NCBI GenBank assembly: GCA_910588625.1
Contig: CAJUQN010000137.1
Coordinates: 1-5,378 of the forward strand
Source: an uncultured Oscillospiraceae bacterium
GTDB lineage: Bacteria; Bacillota; Clostridia; Oscillospirales; Oscillospiraceae
DNA length: 5,378 bases
Direction of reading: 5' to 3'
The position numbers and the translations under genes were made by a program. Numbering within the stretch: position 1 is the first letter of the stretch; every line of letters starts with the position of its first letter. Shown in pieces: positions 1-5,182 of the stretch. Under the pieces are notes generated by a model. That model was not told where the DNA came from and ran no database searches. It worked only from the letters and a program-made list of their open reading frames with translations.

Positions 1-88
1 TGTCTATTTTACCACTTTCTGCATCTTTTTTCTAGATTGTTTTTCAGGGGTAATATCGAACTATTTTTATTTTCGCAAGAGGTCTAAT

Positions 89-94
89 TATAAT
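89..94 (+). promoter_or_regulatory. Possible -10 element upstream of the SLH-protein gene
   Basis: A perfect TATAAT lies in the AT-rich stretch at the left end of the window. A TATACT overlaps it at 94-99. No convincing -35 sits 16-18 bases upstream; the best is TTTATT at 66-71. If used, it would give the 264-2450 gene an untranslated leader of roughly 160 bases holding the two hairpins listed next. The AT-rich surroundings make chance TATAAT matches likely, so this is tentative. Confidence 0.3.
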
Positions 95-179
95 ATACTG
101 AATAAAAAAGGCCCTTAAATTTTTGGAAAAAGCTGTGACCATCCGCCTTGAAATGCGTCTTTATCAATGAAGAGCTGCC

Positions 180-202
180 GGCAGTTCTCCCGGAACTCTG
201 CC
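180..202 (+). promoter_or_regulatory. Leader hairpin 1 of the SLH-protein gene
   Basis: GGCAG-TTC (180-187) pairs with GAA (193-195) and CTGCC (198-202), leaving a two-base CT bulge and a five-base loop. An alternative DNA palindrome, AGAGCTGCC/GGCAGTTCT with one G-T mismatch, lies at 171-188 and shares bases with it. The structure lies about 60 bases before the start codon. There is no U-tract after it, so it does not look like a terminator. Its role is unknown. Confidence 0.35.
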
Positions 203-214
203 AGCAGGCCGAAT

Positions 215-242
215 TGATCACTCGGGGCAGCGCCCCGGATCA
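215..242 (+). promoter_or_regulatory. Leader hairpin 2, just upstream of the ribosome binding site
   Basis: CGGGGC (223-228) and GCCCCG (232-237) form a perfect 6-bp GC stem with loop AGC. An outer TGATC (215-219)/GATCA (238-242) stem continues it after a three-base ACT bulge on the left. It ends a few bases before the AAGGAG ribosome binding site (249-254), which leaves that site free. It could stabilise the 5' end of the mRNA or position the ribosome; that is inference. No U-tract follows. Confidence 0.45.
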
Positions 243-263
243 TTATGGAAGGAGAAGAAAAAC

Positions 264-2450
264 ATGAAGAAACGCATTTTGTCTCTTATGCTGGTTCCGA
301 TTCTGCTGTTTTCCATGGTCGTTCCCGGAAGCGCAGCTGAGAGCCGCGACAGCGCAGACCGTCTGGCCGCCGTCACCACAAAGGTGAAGAATACTCTGGG
401 GCTGGACACGGAGCGCTACAAGGAGTTCAGCGGCCAGCTGACCGAGGGCGAGCTGGCCCCCGCCTGGCGGCTGAGCTGGAGCGGTGAGAACGGTTCCCTC
501 GAGATTACCGCCTCCGAGTCCGGCAAAATTTTAAGCTATTACAGCTACAGCGCGGATGAGGACCGGAACGGTGAGCCCCTCGCCTTGCCCAAGAGCGACC
601 CGGCCAAGGCAAGAGCCGCCGCTTCCGCGTTTTTGAAGCGGGTGCTGTCATCTGGAGAGACGGTGGATCTGGACGCTGCCGCCGAAACGGCAAGCTCTCT
701 GCGGGAGAGCCGGTACTATTTCCGGGGTACAATCAAGCTCAACGGCCAGCCCTCCCCCCTGGGCTTCTCCCTGATGGTGCGCACCTCGGACTATGCTGTG
801 GCCCAGTTCAGTCGGGACAGCCTGGAAGCGAACTATATCGGCACGGTACCCTCCGCCACCTTCCACACCAAACAGAGCGCGGTGGAGCCCTTGCTTCGCG
901 GCACACTGTCCCTGCGGTTGGAATATGTGCTGGACGAGGGTGAAAGAACAGCGGTACTGCGCTATCTGCCCGACAGCATCCATGATTTCTACGTGGACGA
1001 TACCTCCGGCAAGCTGGTGGACCTGACCAGGCTGTATGAGGAATTGGGTGAAAGAGGGGAGTCCACCGGAGACAAAAACATGATATTTGGAGGCCCTTCC
1101 GCAGACGCCGGCGAGAGCGACGCCGGCGAGCTGACCCAGGCCGAGCAGTTGGGCGCGGACAAGCTGAAGGGCACGCTGAGCAAGGAGACGCTGGACAAGA
1201 AGGCCCGAGCCATCTCCCAGCTGGGCCTGGACAGCTACATCCTGGCCTCTGCGTCCTACCGCGAGGAGGAGATCAGCGACGCTTCGGTGATCGTCGTCCG
1301 GCTGACCTACGCCAAGCGGGTGGATGAGGAAACTATGCGCCGCTGGGTGACCCTGGACGCCAAGACCGGGGCACTGATGGCGGTTCAGAGCTCCGGACGC
1401 TGGGATGAGAACGAGGTCAAAAAGGTGGATGAGGCCACCGCCCGCAATACGGTGGAGGAGTTCCTCTCCACCCAGCAGGGAGAGCGCTTCGACCTGTGCG
1501 CGGCCTATACGGCTGGCTCCTCCACCCAGGAGAACGGCCGCTATAGCACCTGGAGCTTCCGCTATGCCCGTAAGGCAAACGATTATTTCTTCCCCGCCGA
1601 CAGCTTTGCCGTTGGTATCGACGCCGTTGACGGCTCTGTCTCCGCCTACTCCCAGTCCTGGACAGCGGATGTGGGCTTCGATGACCCGAAGGGTGTCGTT
1701 TCGGCAGAGCAGGCACTCAATGCCTATTTCAAGACCTTCCAAATCACCAAGGGTTATGTGGCGGTGCCCCAGAAGCTGGACCTCTCTGACGCGGACTATG
1801 CCCCCCTGGCCGAGATGGGCTATCGCGCGCTGAACAGCCTGAAGCTGGGTTGGAAGCTGACTGCATCTGAGCAGGGTGTGACCGGCATCGACGCCAAGAG
1901 CGGCAAGCCCATCCTCTGGACCCATGAGGAGCGCGGCGCCCTGCAATACAGCGACCTGGCGGATTCTTCGGCCAAGAATGCCGCCGAGACGCTGGCTGGT
2001 TATGGCATCGGCTATGGGGGCGGCCTGTTCCGTCCCGAAAAAACGTTGACCCAGTTGGATCTGGTGGCCTTGCTGGCCAGCACTCAGGGCGTTTTGATCG
2101 ACCCGGAAAACATGGATGACGGCGACGCCAGCCGAGCCTATCGGGTCGTCTACAGCATGGGAGCGCTCCGCCGGGAGGACCGAAACGACAGCAAACAGCT
2201 GTCTCGGCTGGATGTCATCAAACTCCTGCTGGACGCCGGAGGCTATGGGCCCGCCGCCCGGCTCCAGAATATCTACAAAACGGACTTCTCCGACCAGGAG
2301 AAGATTCCCGAGGAGCTGCTGGGCTATGCCGCGCTGGCGCAGGCCATGAAGGTGGCCCAGGGTGACAGCGCTGGTCGGTTGAATCCCAGCCAGTCCGCCA
2401 CCCGGGGAGATGCCGCCGTGATGCTGCTGGCCTTTATGCAGAGAAATTGA
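264..2450 (+). CDS. Secreted YcdB/YcdC-domain protein with C-terminal S-layer homology repeats
   Basis: A 728-residue exported protein of unknown exact function, probably held to the cell wall by its SLH repeats. Residues 1-25 are a signal peptide: KKR, a hydrophobic core, then a GSAA cleavage site. Two related modules follow, at about 30-260 and 299-550. Each combines a helix such as AKARAAASAFLKRV with beta strands ending in a D..SG(K)L motif, typical of YcdB/YcdC (PepSY-like) domains. The linker at about 281-290 carries a DAGES-DAGE repeat. The C-terminus holds three SLH-like repeats: about 570-612 (GIGYGGGLFRPEKTLTQLD), a degenerate one at 619-662, and 674-726 (DFSD...GRLNPSQSATRGDAA). 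The ATG is preceded by AAGGAG at a nine-base spacing. The gene is monocistronic, with its own terminator. SLH repeats normally bind pyruvylated secondary wall polymers; whether these degenerate copies do so is not shown. Confidence 0.88.
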   Translation: MKKRILSLMLVPILLFSMVVPGSAAESRDSADRLAAVTTKVKNTLGLDTERYKEFSGQLTEGELAPAWRLSWSGENGSLEITASESGKILSYYSYSADEDRNGEPLALPKSDPAKARAAASAFLKRVLSSGETVDLDAAAETASSLRESRYYFRGTIKLNGQPSPLGFSLMVRTSDYAVAQFSRDSLEANYIGTVPSATFHTKQSAVEPLLRGTLSLRLEYVLDEGERTAVLRYLPDSIHDFYVDDTSGKLVDLTRLYEELGERGESTGDKNMIFGGPSADAGESDAGELTQAEQLGADKLKGTLSKETLDKKARAISQLGLDSYILASASYREEEISDASVIVVRLTYAKRVDEETMRRWVTLDAKTGALMAVQSSGRWDENEVKKVDEATARNTVEEFLSTQQGERFDLCAAYTAGSSTQENGRYSTWSFRYARKANDYFFPADSFAVGIDAVDGSVSAYSQSWTADVGFDDPKGVVSAEQALNAYFKTFQITKGYVAVPQKLDLSDADYAPLAEMGYRALNSLKLGWKLTASEQGVTGIDAKSGKPILWTHEERGALQYSDLADSSAKNAAETLAGYGIGYGGGLFRPEKTLTQLDLVALLASTQGVLIDPENMDDGDASRAYRVVYSMGALRREDRNDSKQLSRLDVIKLLLDAGGYGPAARLQNIYKTDFSDQEKIPEELLGYAALAQAMKVAQGDSAGRLNPSQSATRGDAAVMLLAFMQRN

Positions 2451-2479
2451 TCGGCAAACAAAGCTTCAACACCTCTATT

Positions 2480-2518
2480 CAGAGCCAGACGATGATTCAT
2501 TGTCTGGCTCTGCTTTTT
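2480..2518 (+). terminator. Intrinsic terminator of the SLH-protein gene
   Basis: CAGAGCCAGAC (2480-2490) pairs perfectly with GTCTGGCTCTG (2502-2512). A G-U pair and ATG/CAT extend the stem inward, to about 15 bp around an ATT loop. GC and then TTTTT (2514-2518) follow. It lies 30 bases after the stop codon and closes the transcription unit. Confidence 0.9.
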
Positions 2519-2565
2519 GAGCGCCACGTCCCGGCCAACCTGCTGTTTTGTTTCCGGTCTGATAC

Positions 2566-2594
2566 TTGACAGCAGGAAGCAGAGATGGTACACT
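2566..2594 (+). promoter_or_regulatory. Sigma-A-type promoter for the YgjV-GNAT gene
   Basis: A perfect -35 TTGACA (2566-2571) is followed by a 17-base spacer and the -10 TACACT (2589-2594, four of six consensus bases). Transcription would start near 2601, giving a leader of about 138 bases before the ATG at 2739. The promoter sits after the previous gene's terminator, so the downstream gene is its own unit. A palindrome overlapping the -10 is listed separately. Confidence 0.65.
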
Positions 2595-2599
2595 TGTAC
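2588..2599. promoter_or_regulatory. Operator-like palindrome over the -10 box
   Basis: GTACA-CT-TGTAC is a perfect dyad with 5-bp arms and a two-base centre, and it overlaps the -10 TACACT. The offset dyad TTGTACAA also begins inside it. A dimeric repressor bound here would block RNA polymerase. No regulator for it can be named from the sequence, and a dyad this short can occur by chance. Confidence 0.35.
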
Positions 2600-2647
2600 A
2601 AAATTGGCAAAAGTTTTTTGGTGAATGGATAAAGATATGGAGATTTT

Positions 2648-2715
2648 GACCAAGCCAAGGAAATGCTGCGTCTGGCAAACGTTGGTCGAAGGGAAATTAG
2701 GCCCGAAAGCCTCGG
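2648..2715 (+). promoter_or_regulatory. Structured 5' leader of the YgjV-GNAT gene
   Basis: Within the predicted leader, GACCAAGCCA (2648-2657) pairs with TGGC (2673-2676) and TTGGTC (2682-2687) around an AAACG bulge and a 15-base loop. A second small hairpin can form in two exclusive ways: AGGC/GCCT (2699-2702 with 2709-2712) or CCGA/TCGG (2703-2706 with 2712-2715). I could not match it to a known riboswitch class. It may be a regulatory leader or chance pairing. Confidence 0.3.
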
Positions 2716-2723
2716 ATTTAACC

Positions 2724-2740
2724 ATAAAAGGAGCTTTTAT
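2724..2740 (+). promoter_or_regulatory. Perfect palindrome enclosing the Shine-Dalgarno sequence and start codon
   Basis: ATAAAAG (2724-2730), loop GAG (2731-2733), CTTTTAT (2734-2740) is a perfect 7-bp stem with a three-base loop. It contains the AAGGAG ribosome binding site (2728-2733) and the first two bases of the ATG at 2739. In RNA this AU-rich stem would mask the initiation region weakly. It also decides the start: AAGGAG with five-base spacing supports 2739 over an in-frame ATG at 2625. Confidence 0.5.
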
Positions 2741-3356
2741 GAATACTCAGATGATTTTAGAGATGATCGGCTATTTTGCCTCCGTTTTGGTGTTGGTCTC
2801 CCTGCTGATGACCTCTGTGGTCAAGCTGCGGGTCATCAATATGATCGGTTCCCTCATCTTTGCCATCTATGCGCTTCTGATCGGCTCCTATCCCACGGCA
2901 ATCATGAATTTCTGCCTGGTGGGGGTAAACATCTTCTATCTGGTCCGCATGGCTAGGACGGAGCGCATTTTTACACTCCTGCCCGCCGCGCCGGGGGAGG
3001 CGTATGTCCAGCACTTCCTACAATACTACCGGGATGATATCCAAAAATATTTTACGGGGACTGAAACCTCCCTTATCCAGGCCGACACGGCCTTTCTGGT
3101 GTGCTGCGACGCGGTTCCCGTGGGACTGCTGATCGGTCGGACCTTGGAGCAGAGCTCCTTGGAGGTTTTCCTGGACTACAGCACCCCCCAATACCGGGAC
3201 TGCTCTGTAGGTCAATACCTGTACCAGCAGCTGGCGGAGCGGGGATGCCGCAGGCTGTTGGTCCCCACCGCCTCGCAGGTCCATGGAGCGTACCTCAAAA
3301 AAATGGGCTTCATCCAGGAAAACGGACGCTATGTGAAGGATTTGACCAGTAATTGA
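2739..3356 (+). CDS. YgjV-like membrane domain fused to a GNAT-type acetyltransferase domain
   Basis: A 205-residue protein. Residues 1-72 form three hydrophobic helices (about 6-26, 30-49, 52-70), with the pattern seen in the YgjV family: GYFASVLVLVSLL, then LRVINMIGSLIFAIYALLI, then a final helix with N-[IV]-FYL. Residues 85-205 resemble a GNAT acetyltransferase. They show a strand-rich core (TAFLVCCDAVPVGLLIG), an acetyl-CoA loop-like YRDCSVGQYLYQQL (152-165) and a motif-B end YLKKMGF (185-191). The catalytic domain would sit on the cytoplasmic face. The substrate is unknown. The chosen start has AAGGAG five bases upstream. The same frame extends back to an ATG at 2625, but that extension lacks a ribosome binding site and would lie inside the leader. 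The gene has its own promoter, and tetR converges on it. No biochemical role is established for YgjV. Confidence 0.75.
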   Translation: MNTQMILEMIGYFASVLVLVSLLMTSVVKLRVINMIGSLIFAIYALLIGSYPTAIMNFCLVGVNIFYLVRMARTERIFTLLPAAPGEAYVQHFLQYYRDDIQKYFTGTETSLIQADTAFLVCCDAVPVGLLIGRTLEQSSLEVFLDYSTPQYRDCSVGQYLYQQLAERGCRRLLVPTASQVHGAYLKKMGFIQENGRYVKDLTSN

Positions 3357-3399
3357 GCCGCCGAAAAATGGAGCCCCGCATCAGAATAAAGGCTCACGA

Positions 3400-3412
3400 G
3401 CAAGGCGCTTGC
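3400..3412. repeat. Short inverted repeat GCAAG-GCG-CTTGC
   Basis: Perfect 5-bp arms around a three-base centre, placed immediately before the larger nested hairpin at 3413. No U-tract follows on either strand. It is the first of a run of dyads in this convergent intergenic gap. Confidence 0.5.
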
Positions 3413-3469
3413 CGAAGATGATATATGATACAGAAAGCGCCGCGGCCGCTTTCGCATATCCAATCTTCG
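3413..3469. repeat. 57-nt nested imperfect inverted repeat
   Basis: Three stems nest in order. CGAAGAT (3413-3419) pairs with ATCTTCG (3463-3469), ATATG (3423-3427) with CATAT (3455-3459), and GAAAGCG (3433-3439) with CGCTTTC (3447-3453). The apical loop is CCGCGGC. The internal loops are 3/3 and 5/1 bases. The structure could form in RNA from either strand or as a DNA cruciform. Neither side has a T-run, so it is not a classical terminator, although it lies between convergent genes. No known RNA family is recognised. Confidence 0.6.
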
Positions 3470-3493
3470 AAAGTTAGTTATTGCTAACTTTCG
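3468..3493. repeat. Perfect 10-bp inverted repeat with 6-nt loop
   Basis: CGAAAGTTAG (3468-3477) and CTAACTTTCG (3484-3493) are exact reverse complements around TTATTG. The element shares its first two bases with the end of the 57-nt hairpin, forming a TTCGAA junction. No T-run follows on either strand. It may stop or stabilise convergent transcripts, or bind a protein; the function is unknown. Confidence 0.7.
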
Positions 3494-3496
3494 CCT

Positions 3497-3520
3497 AAAA
3501 TGAAAGGGGTCCTAGACCCC
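3497..3520 (-). terminator. Likely intrinsic terminator of tetR, with the stop codon as hairpin loop
   Basis: On the minus strand GGGGTC (3520-3515) and GACCCC (3511-3506) form a perfect stem. The three-base loop is the TAG stop codon of the tetR gene (3514-3512). TTTCATTTT (3505-3497) follows as an interrupted T-tract. The stem is short but strong. The T-tract is imperfect, so termination efficiency is uncertain. Confidence 0.6.
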
Positions 3521-4126
3521 CATCATGCTGTGCCAGCCAGCAAGGAAAAAATCCTGGAGCTGCTGGACATAGTGCTTTGCCCGGTCATAGGGCATATCGT
3601 GGACCACGACCTCGAATATCCCATGGAACATCCCACTGGCGATGATGTGGCAGAGCTGGTTGTCCAGGTCTGGTATCTCCTGCCCCTGCCTGCGGAGAAC
3701 TTCCAAGAACCGTTGGGTGGCCTCCACTTCGATCTCTACCATGTTGTGAATAAAGTTTTCGTAGCTGGTGCCCTGGGCCTTACAGATTAGCAATCTGAAC
3801 GGTTCAAGATGCTGGTATACATACTCCAGCATTTCCTTTACACAATCACTGGATTCTACCCCTACATGGCTGGGCTGTTCCGCTTCCGGCAGCTCCGAGA
3901 ACGCGGTCTGGGCCCCCATGAACATCCCCATCACTGCCGCCGCGTGAGGCTCCACCAAAGCGGTGAACAGGGCCTCCTTGCCGGAGTAGTATCCATAAAA
4001 GGCCCCGGTGGTCACTCCGGCGTTCTTCACCATCTGCCGCAGGGAGGCATCCGCAAAGCCCTTTTTCAGAAACTCCTCCATGGCCGCCTGATGGATACGC
4101 ACTAAGGTTTCGCTGTGTTCTTCCAT
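3512..4126 (-). CDS. TetR/AcrR-family transcriptional regulator
   Basis: A 204-residue DNA-binding repressor of TetR type. The N-terminal helix-turn-helix spans about residues 8-55: the AMEEFLKKGFADASLRQMVK region, then AGVTTGAFYGYYSGKEALF, which is the family's recognition helix signature. The C-terminal ligand-binding part (about 60-204) ends in VVHDMPYDRAKHYVQQLQDF and AGW, a layout common in clostridial TetR proteins. The ligand is unknown, and no efflux pump lies beside it in this window. The ATG at 4126 is chosen because AGGGG lies eight bases upstream. A GTG at 4150 is in frame, but it falls inside the operator palindrome and lacks a good ribosome binding site. The gene has its own promoter and a dyad just after it, which suggests autorepression. 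Length is normal for the family. Confidence 0.9.
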   Translation of the reverse strand: MEEHSETLVRIHQAAMEEFLKKGFADASLRQMVKNAGVTTGAFYGYYSGKEALFTALVEPHAAAVMGMFMGAQTAFSELPEAEQPSHVGVESSDCVKEMLEYVYQHLEPFRLLICKAQGTSYENFIHNMVEIEVEATQRFLEVLRRQGQEIPDLDNQLCHIIASGMFHGIFEVVVHDMPYDRAKHYVQQLQDFFLAGWHSMMGV

Positions 4127-4141
4127 ACATCTGACCCCTGA

Positions 4142-4161
4142 ATATAACACCGTTATATAAC
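4142..4161. promoter_or_regulatory. Probable TetR operator (GTTATA/TATAAC dyads)
   Basis: ATATAAC-ACC-GTTATAT (4142-4158) is a perfect 17-bp palindrome. GTTATATAAC (4152-4161) is a second, overlapping 10-bp palindrome, so three half-sites are present. They lie between the tetR -10 box and its start codon, at about +1 to +20 of the predicted transcript. This is a classic position for autorepression by a TetR dimer. That the adjacent TetR binds here is inference. Confidence 0.65.
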
Positions 4162-4167
4162 AATGCT

Positions 4168-4196
4168 ATAATAGCGGAGAGAATGGATTTTGTCAA
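4168..4196 (-). promoter_or_regulatory. tetR promoter
   Basis: Read on the minus strand, a perfect -35 TTGACA (4196-4191), a 17-base spacer and the -10 TATTAT (4173-4168, five of six bases) form a near-consensus sigma-A promoter. Transcription would start near 4161, directly at the operator dyad. This gives tetR an independent start from the disrupted cluster upstream. Confidence 0.8.
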
Positions 4197-4211
4197 GCCC
4201 CAAACATAATT

Positions 4212-4370
4212 TTATTTGGCAAACTCCCACATATATTGGAGCCGATACATAGCCCTGCCGGATATGTCCTCACCCAACTCCCGAACAATGCGCTCCGCAT
4301 CCCGGTCGGGGAACAGGTCAGCCAGATCATCCCGGTCACAAGACAGATGTGGAGAGAATTGCCGCACAAC
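4212..4370 (-). pseudogene. Coding-like fragment of an unrecognised protein
   Basis: A frame ending at TAA 4214-4212 reads like a genuine protein C-terminus from about 4370 onward. It contains LSCDRDDLADLFPDRDAERI and GEDISGRAMYRLQYMWEFAK, is rich in charged helices, and uses codons like the neighbouring genes. I do not recognise the family. Upstream in this frame (an ATG exists at 4412) the translation is poor and overlaps the ZIP C-terminus. No ribosome binding site is seen. An ATG at 4399 in another frame (start MVERTPSIGG) could join it if one G were missing from the run near 4370. That would restore an ORF of about 62 residues. It may be a gene remnant, or a small gene broken by the same kind of single-base loss seen in the ZIP gene. 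Confidence 0.4.
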
Positions 4371-5182
4371 CCGCCGATGCTGGGTGTGCGCTCCACCATC
4401 CCAGTGCCACATCCAGCACCAGCATGATGGTAAATCCTGCTGCGAAGAACAGCGTCCCCAGGTTGGAGTGTTCTCCGGCAGATGCTTCCGGGATCAGTTC
4501 CTCCACTACTACATAGATCATCGCTCCCGCCGCAAAACTGAGCAGGTAGGGCAGAGCGGGCAGGATCAGCCCTGCCGCCAGCATGGTCAGGATCGCCGCC
4601 AAAGGCTCCACGATGCCGGAGAGAACGCCATATAAGAAAGCGCGGCCTTTTCCCATTCCTTCCGCCTGGAGGGGCATGGAGATGATAGCCCCCTCCGGAA
4701 AGTTCTGGATGGCGATACCGATAGACAGTGCCAAGGTTCCTGCGGCGGTGATGCCGCTGTTCCCGGCCATCCAGCCCGCCAGCACCACGCCTACCGCCAT
4801 CCCCTCCGGGATGTTGTGGAGAGTGACGGCCAGCACCAGCATGGTGGTCCGTTTCAGCCGGGTGTGGGTGCCTTCCAGCTGACTGCTGTTCTGGTGCAGG
4901 TGGGGGATCGTCCTGTCCAAAACCAGCAGAAAAGGGCACCCAGCCAAAACCCTATGACAGCGGGGAGAAACGCCCACCGGCCCATACTCTCCGCCCGTTC
5001 CATGGCGGGAACTAGCAGGCTCCAAACAAACGCCGCCACCATGACCCCGGCAGCAAAGCCGGTCAAGGACCGCTGGAGCATCAGATTCAGTTTTTCTTTT
5101 CTTTTAAGAAGAACACGCCCCCTGCTCCCAACGAAGTCCCCAGGAAGGGGAGGAGCAGTTCAAGGACTACATTTCTTGTCAT
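4336..5182 (-). pseudogene. ZIP-family (GufA-like) metal transporter, frameshifted twice
   Basis: In its intact form this would be a membrane importer of zinc or other divalent metals, about 260 residues long. The pieces fit in order. MTRNVVLELLLPFLGTSLGA (from 5182) stops at TGA 5089-5087. A second frame carries SLTGFAAGVMVAAFVWSLL and GFWLGALF. A third frame, entered near 4930, carries the metal-site motifs HNIPEG (4818-4801) and QNFPEG (4707-4690), then EELIPE and VLDVALG. Each junction is mended by adding one base, to an A-run near 5091-5105 and to the T-run at 4933-4930 on the minus strand. Such proteins typically end close to VLDVALG. Here the frame runs on for 20 residues to a stop at 4336. 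The start overlaps the upstream gene's stop (ATGA), so the two were translationally coupled. GGAGG lies 13 bases upstream. Real decay and sequencing error both remain possible. Confidence 0.8.

Noticed and set aside
153..217. Two tiny overlapping ORFs (5 and 16 codons) in the leader of the SLH gene
   Set aside because: Neither has a ribosome binding site, and neither peptide shows a leader-like codon run, so they are not supported.
648..1946. Long open frame (432 codons) on the minus strand inside the SLH-protein gene
   Set aside because: It is antisense to a clearly coding frame with a signal peptide and SLH repeats. Its translation is low-complexity (G, L, Q, A-rich) with no recognisable domain, as expected from a GC-rich shadow.
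2648..2723. Possible cyclic-di-GMP-I (GEMM) riboswitch in the leader, because of GGCAAAC and CCGAAAGCC words
   Set aside because: The second helical arm of the class is missing, as is the downstream GGTAGCCGGGTTACC-like part. The ribosome binding site follows at once, so the match is only superficial.
3468..3493. Integron attC site suggested by the GTTAG/CTAAC ends
   Set aside because: The core does not fit GTTRRRY/RYYYAAC, there are no paired L/R boxes, and no cassette or integrase is nearby.
4127..4150. Upstream GTG start for the TetR protein
   Set aside because: It lies within the operator palindrome, only about 11 bases from the predicted transcription start, and lacks a ribosome binding site. 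The ATG at 4126 has AGGGG at good spacing.
4193..4939. 248-codon minus-strand frame overlapping the ZIP gene
   Set aside because: It is proline-, glycine- and arginine-rich and out of frame with the HNIPEG and QNFPEG motifs; it is a shadow of the transporter frame.
5087..5105. Programmed -1 frameshifting in the ZIP gene at the AAAAGAAAAGAAAAAC stretch
   Set aside because: No X-XXY-YYZ heptamer lies in the correct phase, a second independent shift would be needed near 4930, and ZIP transporters are not known to use frameshifting.
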